DNA of 64,000 nucleotides from Candidatus Nomurabacteria bacterium (GTDB taxonomy: Bacteria > Patescibacteriota > Saccharimonadia > Saccharimonadales > UBA7683), in the NCBI GenBank assembly GCA_020631895.1, contig JACKGR010000002.1:1-64000 (forward strand), read 5' to 3'. The position numbers and the translations under genes are program-made. Shown here one piece after another: positions 1 to 7,999 of this stretch; the first letter of the stretch is position 1; each line of letters starts with the position of its first letter. The notes below the pieces were generated by a model. That model did not search any database and was not told where the DNA came from. It saw only the letters and a program-made list of their open reading frames with translations.

Positions 1-272
1 AATCCACCAATTATTATCATGATAACCGATACTGTACCAACTACTATCGAGAAAATGTTTATGATCTTCTTGGCAAGCTCTGAAAATGATTCACCGTCTT
101 GTTCGCTACAGTCAGTTGAATCAGGATCTGCACCACCAGTACTGTTAACACCTCGACAAACATTGTTTCTGATATCTGCGTGCACTGCGGATGGCAACAA
201 TACTGCTGAAGGCGCTACGAGTAGAGCGATTGCTGCAAATGTTGTTACAAATTTTTTAATAATAGATCTCAT
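1..272 (-). CDS. Partial type IV secretion pilin-like protein (3' end beyond window)
   Basis: This reading frame starts at an ATG (272-270) behind an AAAGGG ribosome site and runs off the left edge, so only about 90 residues are visible. They show a basic N-terminus, a hydrophobic signal segment ending near a VHAD cleavage-like site, a short Cys-containing acidic stretch and the start of a hydrophobic helix (IINIFSIVVGTVSVIMIIGG). The helix is nearly identical in style to the next gene, so this is the first of six tandem small pilin-like genes. Such VirB2/TrbC-like proteins have two transmembrane helices and would sit in the inner membrane before assembly. The family assignment is inferred from architecture; the C-terminus is not seen. 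Confidence 0.75.
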   Translation of the reverse strand, partial: MRSIIKKFVTTFAAIALLVAPSAVLLPSAVHADIRNNVCRGVNSTGGADPDSTDCSEQDGESFSELAKKIINIFSIVVGTVSVIMIIIGG

Positions 273-366
273 TATATTTAATTCCCTTTCATTATGTATG
301 TGCTGATTATATCGAACGTTTACGTTTACTTCAATAGATGCACTAACTATTTAACCGATACTATTA

Positions 367-825
367 CTAAGGTGTGCCTTTTGGTGGGGTAGTTGGAGCT
401 GTTTTTGGTGGGGTAGTTGGAGTAGCTGGTGATTTTGTATCTGTATTAGATAACACAAATATAACTATAACTTGGGCGAACAACACCACTACAAGTCCAA
501 TAACCGCATACATGATTGTATCTTTAGCGGATTTTGTGGCCGAACTATCTCCTCCGGAGATGATATAGCGGAAACCACCGATTATTATCATGATTACTGC
601 GACCGTTCCGATTACAATCGAGAATATGTTTATTATTTTTTTAATTAATCTCTGAAAGTCACTTCTACCAGTCGTTGCATCATCGCAATCAGCTGTAGGG
701 TCTACAAGCTTAATACCATCACATGCATCTGTTTTAGCATCTGCATGAACAGCTACTGCCGGCACTAGACCAAGCGAACCCACTAGACCAAGTGATATTA
801 ATAACATTTTAATTTTTTGCAACAT
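367..825 (-). CDS. Type IV secretion pilin-like protein (VirB2/TrbC type)
   Basis: A 152-residue protein with a cleavable signal peptide (about residues 1-28, ending AVHAD), a short Cys-bearing segment, and two hydrophobic helices (about 62-86 and 102-127) separated by the motif GGFRYIISGGDSSATKSAKDTI. This GG-x-R-Y-x-x-SGGD loop between two helices recurs in the neighbouring paralogues and is typical of small two-helix pilins of type IV secretion loci. The C-terminus is an unusual Pro/Thr repeat (TPTTPPKTAPTTPPKGTP) that could be a surface-exposed or glycosylated tail. An AAGGAG site lies 9 bases before the ATG. It is co-directional with five related genes. Confidence 0.8.
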   Translation of the reverse strand: MLQKIKMLLISLGLVGSLGLVPAVAVHADAKTDACDGIKLVDPTADCDDATTGRSDFQRLIKKIINIFSIVIGTVAVIMIIIGGFRYIISGGDSSATKSAKDTIMYAVIGLVVVLFAQVIVIFVLSNTDTKSPATPTTPPKTAPTTPPKGTP

Positions 826-850
826 TTACATTATCTCCTTAATGACTACA

Positions 851-1285
851 TTATAGATTGCTTAGCACAAAAGTAATAATTGTTTGTGCAAAAACTGCCA
901 CTAACAACCCGACGACCGCATATAATATGGTGTCTTTTGCAGCTTTTATTGCCGTACCATCGCCACCAGACACAATGTATCTAAATCCACCAACCATAAT
1001 CATTATGATAGATATGGCTCCAGTGAGTAAGGTAACTGTCTGAGTTATCTTATAAAATATTGATGAAGGACCCAGGATAGGCGACGAGTCGTTATCAATA
1101 GCATCTCCGCCGCGTGGATTCTCTTGAGCATCCTTACAAAAAGGGGAATCCGCGGCCTCGATGCAAGGATCGGTCGGATTAGCAAAATCAGCTGCAGATA
1201 CCGTAGGAGCAGTTGCAAGCACAAGCTGAATTAACACAGCAAAGGCGGCTATAATAAGGATTATTTTTTTAAAAAAAGTCCTCAT
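851..1285 (-). CDS. Type IV secretion pilin-like protein
   Basis: A 144-residue protein starting MRTFFKKI. The frame is open much further upstream (to 1519), but that extension overlaps the next gene antiphase and encodes Cys/Trp-rich nonsense, while the internal ATG at 1285 begins a proper signal peptide (IILIIAAFAVLIQLVLATAPTVSAAD) and lies two bases after the upstream gene's stop. Two helices (about 76-98 and 118-141) flank the conserved GGFRYIVSGGDGTAIKAAKDTI loop. Paired cysteines in the mature N-terminus (PCIEAADSPFCK) suggest a disulfide. Role inferred: pilus or channel subunit encoded with the VirB4/PrgI genes that follow on the other strand. Confidence 0.8.
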   Translation of the reverse strand: MRTFFKKIILIIAAFAVLIQLVLATAPTVSAADFANPTDPCIEAADSPFCKDAQENPRGGDAIDNDSSPILGPSSIFYKITQTVTLLTGAISIIMIMVGGFRYIVSGGDGTAIKAAKDTILYAVVGLLVAVFAQTIITFVLSNL

Positions 1286-1287
1286 AA

Positions 1288-1698
1288 TCAAGATAAAGCT
1301 CCAAATATAAAGCTTGTGATAACAAACACTGATATACCGAGAACTAATCCAATAACTGCATACATTATTGTTTTTTTGGCAGTTGCAATGGCGTTTCCAT
1401 CTCCTCCTGATAATGCATACCTCATGCCTCCGATAACTATAAATAGTAGCGACAACATGGTCAGAGCCCCAAATGCAAGTTTTGTTAGTGTCTGAATTAT
1501 TGAAGTGTCTGATCCACAACCGTAAGTCGGGAGACCAATTACACTAGCATCAAGCAGAGCCTTATTGTTTGAGCAGGGCACTCTAGTTGCCGCTTTTGAG
1601 GCAACCGCAAAATTTGGACTAAAAATCGTTAAAAGTAACGACACAAAGACAACTAATCCAACAATTGATCCTTTACTGAACCTAAATAACTTGCTCAT
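1288..1698 (-). CDS. Type IV secretion pilin-like protein
   Basis: A 136-residue protein with a signal peptide (SIVGLVVFVSLLLTIFSPNFAVA), a Cys-containing mature N-terminus (VPCSNNKALL, YGCGSD), and two helices around the shared loop GGMRYALSGGDGNAIATAKKTI. Its ATG overlaps the stop of the upstream gene by four bases and its own stop is two bases before the next start, so the set is clearly one transcription unit. Same inferred role as its neighbours. The sequence is distinct enough from them that these look like diverged subunits rather than recent copies. Confidence 0.8.
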   Translation of the reverse strand: MSKLFRFSKGSIVGLVVFVSLLLTIFSPNFAVASKAATRVPCSNNKALLDASVIGLPTYGCGSDTSIIQTLTKLAFGALTMLSLLFIVIGGMRYALSGGDGNAIATAKKTIMYAVIGLVLGISVFVITSFIFGALS

Positions 1699-2048
1699 GT
1701 TACTTTAAAAACCGTTCCGATAATAAATCCAACAAGCCAGGCCGACAAAATACAAACAAACAACCCAATCAACGCATTTGTCATGGTGTTTCTGGCAGAT
1801 TTTATGGCTTCTGGTGAACCCTGGCTGGTAACCATTTTAAACGCTCCAAATATAAAAAATACGATTGATACTAAAGCGCCGATTCGGAGCAGGGCGTCAG
1901 TTATTCCAGCTAGAACCAACCATACACTACCGACCCCATATGTCTTAAAGTCAAGATTTTTACATGAACCCGGCATGTACTTATACCAACCCTCAATAGT
2001 AAAGAACGTGTTTCCGCAACTTGCCGCTAGATTTTCTAAAAATGACAT
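1695..2048 (-). CDS. Small two-helix pilin-like membrane protein
   Basis: A 117-residue protein with a 40-residue Cys-containing N-terminus (SCGNTFFTIEGWYKYMPGSCKN) but no obvious cleavable signal peptide, followed by two hydrophobic helices (about 42-67 and 88-112) joined by KMVTSQGSPEAIKSARNTMTNAL. This loop matches the position of the SGGD loop in the neighbouring pilins, but the GGD is replaced by SQGSPE. A TATAAT-like hexamer on the minus strand (2064-2069) lies 15 bases ahead of the start. It is probably a divergent member of the same pilin set, perhaps a minor or TrbC-like subunit. Confidence 0.7.
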   Translation of the reverse strand: MSFLENLAASCGNTFFTIEGWYKYMPGSCKNLDFKTYGVGSVWLVLAGITDALLRIGALVSIVFFIFGAFKMVTSQGSPEAIKSARNTMTNALIGLFVCILSAWLVGFIIGTVFKVT

Positions 2049-2084
2049 CTTGTAAATAACTATATTATAGATACTTATTAGAGT

Positions 2085-2918
2085 CTATAGGCTAAATACG
2101 CCACCTGGAATTAGCCACTGTAGTAGGCCGAACATAAACGCATAAATAACGATTCCAATCACGACATTATATATTCTAGTTTTGGCTCCAGCGACCGCTT
2201 GAGGATTATCCTGAGCTGCAGCGTATTGTATGCCAGATATTACCAAAAAGAATACCGCCAAGATACCTAGACCTAAAGTGAACCACTTAATATATGACGA
2301 GACCCTTGCTACAAATTTTGACTTAGCTCCTGCATTATCAATATTTATAGCACCTCCTGCGCTTGTACTGTCGTCGACAGGACCCGGTGGATCAGCCCAG
2401 TCGGATTTATAATCGCTTAAGAACTGTTGCTGTATCCGTCTTACACAATCAGCATCCTGGTCATCGACAGTACCACAGTCTTCGATTATCTGCTTTAACG
2501 CATCATAGAATTTGGTACTTTTATTGGGCAAAATATAACAACCCTCTGGAACCCTAGCTTCGTCAGCCGGCGAACGGCTAGCGTCAAACCTCGGAGCGCA
2601 GAATTGCGGAATAGTAAATCCAGCAAATCTTTTTAATTCTGTTGGTTTACGGTATACAAAGCCTAGAAAAGCCTGTTTGCACTCTTCTTGTTTATCAGAA
2701 TTAGCCAATCCACACCACTGATTTGTTAAATCATCAAATTTACGTCTGCTCATTGTGCAATTATATGGTTTATCTTGACTACACCCAGACGGACCCAAAG
2801 CGTCAGCTTTTACTTCTTTTTGCATCAAAATAAATACTGACGATGTTAGTAATATGCCGAGTAATACCAACAACTTAGTCAATTTAAAAGCGTAGTGTGT
2901 TTTTCCAATTAAATTCAT
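2085..2918 (-). CDS. Large pilin-like secreted/membrane protein of the secretion locus
   Basis: A 277-residue protein: N-terminal signal or anchor segment (LTKLLVLLGILLTSSVFIL), a Cys-rich extracytoplasmic region of about 170 residues (at least eight cysteines, likely disulfides), then a C-terminal two-helix module (about 207-230 and 250-272) with the loop QYAAAQDNPQAVAGAKTRI, equivalent to the pilin loop of the downstream genes. It therefore looks like a pilin module fused to a larger exposed domain, a possible tip or adhesive subunit. It leads the leftward pilin operon; -10-like TATAAT/TATACT sequences precede the ATG. The function is inferred from context only. Confidence 0.65.
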   Translation of the reverse strand: MNLIGKTHYAFKLTKLLVLLGILLTSSVFILMQKEVKADALGPSGCSQDKPYNCTMSRRKFDDLTNQWCGLANSDKQEECKQAFLGFVYRKPTELKRFAGFTIPQFCAPRFDASRSPADEARVPEGCYILPNKSTKFYDALKQIIEDCGTVDDQDADCVRRIQQQFLSDYKSDWADPPGPVDDSTSAGGAINIDNAGAKSKFVARVSSYIKWFTLGLGILAVFFLVISGIQYAAAQDNPQAVAGAKTRIYNVVIGIVIYAFMFGLLQWLIPGGVFSL

Positions 2919-3018
2919 AGTATATAGCTAACATATTATACTAAATCATTAACTCGTTAAATGGGGCCTTTTTAAATATTTGTAATCCCAGGGCTACTTG
3001 TTTACAATAAGCTTAATA

Positions 3019-5955
3019 ATGAATAGTAAAAAACTAAGATCTGGTGGCAGACAAAAGGGTACTTTGATTAGATTAATTGTACTTGTTGTTGTTTTATTTA
3101 ACTCACTTTTAAGCGGATCTTTAATTAAGCCATCACCAGCTCAGGCCGCCAGTGGGTTTAGCTCTCAACTAAATTTTAGTGATCCACCGTTTGACACTTC
3201 GGATGAATACGGGATTTGGGTAGACCGAGCGAGAATAATGATATATCAAAGCAGTACCCCAATCACTGACGACATAGAGGATGGTGACCTTGGCGGACAA
3301 AAATTTGAGGCTGATCCTAACGAGGGACTCAACGGAGGCACAGTAGAATATATTTCTGGATGCCAAAGTCTTACAGTAACCTTTGATAATGCAGAGGATA
3401 ATCCGGACAGCGGTCAACTGACTAAGTGTGACGGGACGCCAGTGGGCGTAACATTGTTAAACAAAGATTATGCCACTATAGACGGCTACATAAGTGAAGA
3501 CTCAGAAAAAATCGATATGGTTAGATACGTTAATGGCATTAACGGGTGCGGTACGTTTGATACGGGTGGTAACTTAAGTGGAGATTATAAAAGTGACGGT
3601 ACTTTTGAAAAGGACGGCTCAGTATGGAAACTAACTGGTAATACATCGGCTGTAGTTTATGACTACAACAGCAATGGTAGCAATAGGGCTGGCCGTGCAA
3701 AGCAGAAGAAGACATCTAGCTGTAACTCAATCGGTAGAGTAACGCCATCTGCACTTGTTGCGGCGGGAATCGTAATTACCGGCGGCAGCAACGCTACAAT
3801 TTCGTATGCGGGTGGCAGTAGCGGAGGAAGACCGGTAAATATTCTGAAAGGCTTTAACCGTGGCCAAGTAACGAGCGCTGTAGAAAATAAAATAGATAAT
3901 TACAATGCCATTAGAGGCAGGATTTCGCGTCTCACTCAATATTTTCAAGACAGTTCAGCCGGCCAAGCTGCTATTACAAAATGTAAAAACGACACAGGTA
4001 CGACGGGCGATAGGGCAGCAATCGTCCAATATTTAGCACAGAACAATCAGGCAGGGCTAAACCCATTCACAGACTGTATGCTACGCGAGTTAGAGGGAGA
4101 TCAAGACTTTGAAGACGCTCTAAACTTCAATTACTCAGGTAATTTTGATACCGATATAATTGCAGACACAAGTGAGAACTGTGGTTCTGCTGGTCCACCA
4201 ATAATCGGTCCGATGGCATGCTGGGCAGTTGAATATGTTTATGATGCGCTCTTTGCAGGCTTTAAGGCCGTAATAGATTATTTTGCGTCTCCGTCAGACA
4301 TGTTCACGGATCAAAATAGCACACTTGAGCAATCGATGAAGAACCTAAGGGACTTTGCCAATATTATATTTGTGCTAGCTTTTCTGGTTGTTGTTTTTCA
4401 GTATATGACCAACATTAGCGTAGTCGATGCCTACTTTATCAAAAAGTTTATACCGCGACTTGTTATTGCTGTTGTTTTGGTACAGGCGGCGTTCTTTATA
4501 ACGTCAGAATTGAATGCCTTTTTCTATGATCTTGGTAACAGTGTTCAGACAATAGTTTTTCAGGGCTCATCGCCAGGCGAACTTGCAGTTACAAATGGTG
4601 CCGCAACGATAGCATTGGTCTACGCTTTGGCCCTTGGGCCTGCACTTTTGGGGTTAGTCTTGGTGCTAGGCATAATCATGCTTCTGGTGCTTCTTGTCAC
4701 GATTATTGTTTTATCAATCAGATACGTCTTGATAATTGTACTGGCAATTTTAGCGCCACTGGCATTTGCGGCGCTGGCAATACCCCAGCTCGAGGGTATG
4801 ACAAAAAAGTGGTTCTCTATGTATATAAAACTGCTGTTAATGTATCCAATAATAATGTTCTTTATCGCTGCATCGGCGGTTGTAGCAGGAGCAATTAGTG
4901 GAGGTGGCACAATAATGGCGTTTCTCAGTTTAGTTGTCGCATTCTTACCATTTATAATTTTACCGTTTACGTTTAAATTTGCCGGCGGAATCATGGGTAC
5001 AGTAACAGCAAAGCTTGGCAGTCTGGCCAAAAAGGGCGCCAAGATGGGATACAATCAAGGCAGGAAAGCCTACGACAACTCCTACACAGGCATGAAACGA
5101 GCCAAAGAGAAAGAAGTTAAGAAGGGAATTAAAGCCGACAGAGCAAGCACCGCAGCAGCAGGCACCTTTATGAGAAAAGTAGATGGTATGAGCCCAGCAA
5201 GGAGACGGCGATTATTTGGGAGTGACCAAGAAAAATATATGGGCATTCTTCAAGATAGAGAAACAAAGCGACTTAAAGAGGAGGCAGAAAGCGAACTTGC
5301 AACCAAACTTAGGACCGCTCCTGACCAAAAAGCAAAAGTTAAGATAATGGATACGCATTACAGAGAAGCTATGGCTAGGCGCGACTATCACGCCGCCGGT
5401 GCCGCCTACGACCAACTTGTCGGGGCCAAGGCACACGATGAACTTGCAGCCATTCAGGCTGACGCTGTTAGTGGAGTAGATTCTTCTGTAGGCACTTCTA
5501 CCAGCGGGGCTGTATGGGGTGACGCCGGAAGAGCGGCATATAACAAACAACAGGGAGACAACTTTAGTAAACTTGGTGAGTTTGGTGCCCACCTTCGTGG
5601 CGATGTAAGCGCAACAACGAACCTTGATACTCACCGAGCAGAGAACCTTAGGAATTTGAGTGCAGATGAGTTAGCCATTGCGCCCGCAAAAACATGGGAA
5701 GCATTCCATGCAGTTGCCCCTACCGAGGCTACAGAAAGATGGGTTAACATACACGCTGCAGGCGGAAGCCCGGCGACCAAATTAAAACCAGAAGCCAAGG
5801 CTATATTGGCAACAGATCCTAATGTTATCGCAACGATGAATGAATCAGATGCTGATATAGCCGCGAGATTAGCCGGAATCCCTCTAGGTTCAAGGACCGC
5901 TGCTATAGATGCAGCTAAAGCTCAACGAGATAAATACAAAGCAGCATTCTCATAG
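3019..5955 (+). CDS. VirB6/TrbL-like polytopic membrane protein of the secretion locus
   Basis: About 978 residues from the ATG at 3019; a TTG seven codons earlier (2998) with an AGGG upstream is the alternative start. Order: a signal/anchor segment (LIVLVVVLFNSLLSGSLI), about 400 residues of exposed Gly/Asp/Thr-rich sequence, then a block of five or six hydrophobic helices (about 440-660, for example LLGLVLVLGIIMLLVLLVTIIVL), and a highly charged Lys/Ala-rich cytoplasmic tail of about 300 residues with coiled-coil character (KRLKEEAESELATK). The large-ectodomain plus multi-helix core is what VirB6/TrbL-type channel proteins of Gram-positive-like and CPR secretion loci look like. It starts the rightward operon with PrgI and VirB4; the assignment rests on architecture and position. 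Confidence 0.65.
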   Translation: MNSKKLRSGGRQKGTLIRLIVLVVVLFNSLLSGSLIKPSPAQAASGFSSQLNFSDPPFDTSDEYGIWVDRARIMIYQSSTPITDDIEDGDLGGQKFEADPNEGLNGGTVEYISGCQSLTVTFDNAEDNPDSGQLTKCDGTPVGVTLLNKDYATIDGYISEDSEKIDMVRYVNGINGCGTFDTGGNLSGDYKSDGTFEKDGSVWKLTGNTSAVVYDYNSNGSNRAGRAKQKKTSSCNSIGRVTPSALVAAGIVITGGSNATISYAGGSSGGRPVNILKGFNRGQVTSAVENKIDNYNAIRGRISRLTQYFQDSSAGQAAITKCKNDTGTTGDRAAIVQYLAQNNQAGLNPFTDCMLRELEGDQDFEDALNFNYSGNFDTDIIADTSENCGSAGPPIIGPMACWAVEYVYDALFAGFKAVIDYFASPSDMFTDQNSTLEQSMKNLRDFANIIFVLAFLVVVFQYMTNISVVDAYFIKKFIPRLVIAVVLVQAAFFITSELNAFFYDLGNSVQTIVFQGSSPGELAVTNGAATIALVYALALGPALLGLVLVLGIIMLLVLLVTIIVLSIRYVLIIVLAILAPLAFAALAIPQLEGMTKKWFSMYIKLLLMYPIIMFFIAASAVVAGAISGGGTIMAFLSLVVAFLPFIILPFTFKFAGGIMGTVTAKLGSLAKKGAKMGYNQGRKAYDNSYTGMKRAKEKEVKKGIKADRASTAAAGTFMRKVDGMSPARRRRLFGSDQEKYMGILQDRETKRLKEEAESELATKLRTAPDQKAKVKIMDTHYREAMARRDYHAAGAAYDQLVGAKAHDELAAIQADAVSGVDSSVGTSTSGAVWGDAGRAAYNKQQGDNFSKLGEFGAHLRGDVSATTNLDTHRAENLRNLSADELAIAPAKTWEAFHAVAPTEATERWVNIHAAGGSPATKLKPEAKAILATDPNVIATMNESDADIAARLAGIPLGSRTAAIDAAKAQRDKYKAAFS

Positions 5956-5961
5956 GTTTTT

Positions 5962-6858
5962 ATGGCGACACACAAAGTACCCCAAGACGTAGAGACAGAA
6001 GATAAGATAATTGGCTTTTTAAGCCTTAAACAGTTCATCTTTGTGGTTGTTGGCATCGGCTTTGGTTGGCTGACTTTCTTCTTTGCTACTAGAGTCAACG
6101 TGATTCTTGCACTCATTTGGATTCCTTTTACTGTCGTACCGTTAGTCCTTGGACTCTACCAACGTAAAGACCAGCCGGTAGAAGTGTTTTTGGCATCGGC
6201 ACTTAGGTTTTATTTTAAACCTCGTAAGAGAAAATGGGATCAAGAGGGCTATGAGGAGAGAGTACTAGTGACCGCACCACCAAAAGTTGAGCATCACTAT
6301 ACCAAAGACTTCTCTGGTGAGGAAGCCATGAGCCGATTGACAAGGTTATCTCGAATGATGGATTCACGTGGTTGGGCAAGTAAGCTCAGTGGTGAGTGGC
6401 AAAATCCACAGTTGGCAGCTGCGGCTACGTCTGACGCACGACTCGTTCAGCCGGCTAATTTAGCCACAAATGATTCCGGTTACTTACAAACCTATATGCA
6501 GCCAACTGATGTCATGGACGAGCAAACCAGCGTAGTTGCAAAGGACTTTCAATACAAAATTGACGCAACTGACACTAGTGCCCAGGTAGGTGCTATGAAG
6601 ACCATGGATGCAGCCAGAGCAACTAGTGATAACCCCGCACCACATGTAGAAAAGTATCCCGATATGAGACAATCGGTGGTAAAGCCAATTACAGCTGATA
6701 CTATTACAAGCTCCGCTCCTGACCCTGTGGCACCACCAGTAGTTCAAGATGATGCAACTGAGCCAGAAAACGATGTCCAGCAGCCTATTAAGTCCTCAAC
6801 CTACGAGCCAAAAGTTCAAAAATCAGACGATGGCTCAGTCGAAATCTCCCTCCATTAA
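5962..6858 (+). CDS. PrgI family protein
   Basis: A 298-residue protein. Residues 1-95 match the PrgI pattern: a short N-terminus ending KVPQDVETEDKIIGFLSLKQ, two close hydrophobic helices (IFVVVGIGFGWLTFFF and VILALIWIPFTVVPLVLGLY), then an RFYFKPRKRKWD basic motif. PrgI/TraE-like proteins are small inner-membrane partners of VirB6 and VirB4 in type IV secretion systems. The rest (about 100-298) is a polar, Ala/Asp/Pro-rich, probably disordered cytoplasmic extension that ordinary PrgI proteins lack. It begins six bases after the VirB6-like gene, so the two are co-transcribed. Confidence 0.85.
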   Translation: MATHKVPQDVETEDKIIGFLSLKQFIFVVVGIGFGWLTFFFATRVNVILALIWIPFTVVPLVLGLYQRKDQPVEVFLASALRFYFKPRKRKWDQEGYEERVLVTAPPKVEHHYTKDFSGEEAMSRLTRLSRMMDSRGWASKLSGEWQNPQLAAAATSDARLVQPANLATNDSGYLQTYMQPTDVMDEQTSVVAKDFQYKIDATDTSAQVGAMKTMDAARATSDNPAPHVEKYPDMRQSVVKPITADTITSSAPDPVAPPVVQDDATEPENDVQQPIKSSTYEPKVQKSDDGSVEISLH

Positions 6859-7141
6859 ATTAGGTGGTAGGGAATAGGTAGTGGGTGGTAGGGATTATAA
6901 GAGAGCAGATGAGAGGCAAAGAATAGCAGGTAAACATATTTGTCATTCCTGCCCGAGTTTATACTCGACTCGATCGGGTACAGAAATGATGGGAATCTCC
7001 CATATTCTGTTTCCCTCACTCCAAAACCCTACTACCTAGTACCTAAAACCTATTGCCTGCGCCCCCGGGCGCTATACTTGCGTAGCAGGGGTAGTCCATG
7101 TCATACTCTTTAGGTAATTAGGGTGTGGCTCTATTAATTTT
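6859..7141 (+). repeat. Intergenic 283 bp with inverted CCTA-rich tracts and a hairpin
   Basis: No gene is seen here. The left part (6861-6895) is a purine-rich tract of TAGG/GGTAGGG units; the right part (7012-7058) is the complementary type (CCCTACTACCTAGTACC), so the two could pair over about 200 bp. Between them lies an imperfect hairpin, with CATTCCTGCCCGA near 6945 facing TCGGGTACAGAAATG near 6974. Near the right end a GCGCCC/GGGCGC mini-hairpin is followed by a TATACT hexamer (7073-7078), a candidate -10 for the TraC-like gene about 57 bases on. Similar CCTA tracts recur at 54041 and 55371. Confidence 0.6.
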
Positions 7142-7999
7142 ATGCAACCAAATCAACCGACGATACCATCGCAACAACCCATGCAACCCGCTGGACAGCC
7201 AGCGGTACCTTCGCAACCACAGCAAGCAACTGCGCCCCAACAAGAACAGCAGCCACTAAGCCCATCTGTCGCTCCTAAAAACCCAAACAGCACCCAAAAT
7301 ACACTTGAGATTGCAGCCATTCGTGATGGTGTAGTTATCATGAACGACGGAAGTTTTAGATCGGTTGTGATGGCAAAGAGCATTAACTTTGATCTTATGA
7401 GTATTAACGAGCAAGAGGCTGTTGAATTTGCTTATCAGAGCTTTTTAAACTCATTGTATTTTGATATTCAAATCCAAGTCAGATCACGCAAAATTGATAT
7501 GCGACCTTATCTCGAGAAGCTAGGTCACATCAGAACAGAGATGAGTAATATGCTTCTAGGAATGTTGATGGAGGATTATATATACTTTATCGATGACCTT
7601 GTATCGCAAACCAATATCATGAATAAACAATTTTATGTAGTTGTGCCATTTATGCCAATTGTTTCAGCCAGTGGGGCCGTTAATGCCGGAAAAGGACTAG
7701 TTGGAGGGCTTATCGGTGGTAAAAAGAACAAAGGTGTTATAAAAATTGATGAGGTAAATCTAGAAAAAGCCAAGACTGAGCTCACAAACCGAGTCCAGAG
7801 TGTAGTAAGTGGACTGTCAAATCTTGGAGTTCAATCAATACCACTAGACACTCAAGAGCTTATTGAGCTATATTACAATGCATTTAATCCTGATACTGCT
7901 ACACGTCAAACACTAAAGCAAGCTGATCAGTTGGCAGTTCCTGTAGTAACAAAAGGTGAGGGACAAGCGCCCAAGCCAAATCTCGGAGTAGGTTTATAA
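7142..7999 (+). CDS. TraC-like accessory protein of the VirB4 ATPase
   Basis: A 285-residue protein with a Gln/Pro-rich disordered N-terminus (about 1-55), then a folded domain (NTLEIAAIRDGVVIMNDGSFRSVVMAKSINFDLMS...) with the strand/helix pattern of the N-terminal domain of TraC/VirB4-type ATPases. It has no Walker motifs. Its stop codon overlaps the VirB4 start by one base (TAATG). A split arrangement, with a TraC-like N-domain protein directly before VirB4, is common in loci of this type in CPR bacteria as far as I recall. It would dock VirB4 to the membrane complex; this is inference. Confidence 0.7.
   Translation: MQPNQPTIPSQQPMQPAGQPAVPSQPQQATAPQQEQQPLSPSVAPKNPNSTQNTLEIAAIRDGVVIMNDGSFRSVVMAKSINFDLMSINEQEAVEFAYQSFLNSLYFDIQIQVRSRKIDMRPYLEKLGHIRTEMSNMLLGMLMEDYIYFIDDLVSQTNIMNKQFYVVVPFMPIVSASGAVNAGKGLVGGLIGGKKNKGVIKIDEVNLEKAKTELTNRVQSVVSGLSNLGVQSIPLDTQELIELYYNAFNPDTATRQTLKQADQLAVPVVTKGEGQAPKPNLGVGL

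Noticed and set aside
1286..1519. Upstream extension of the pilin frame at 851-1285
   Set aside because: It lies antiphase within the next pilin gene, encodes Cys/Trp/Arg-rich sequence unlike a protein start, and the internal ATG begins a proper signal peptide.
4620..5634. Minus-strand open frames opposite the VirB6-like gene
   Set aside because: Mirror frames of the hydrophobic and Lys/Ala-rich regions with no start signals.
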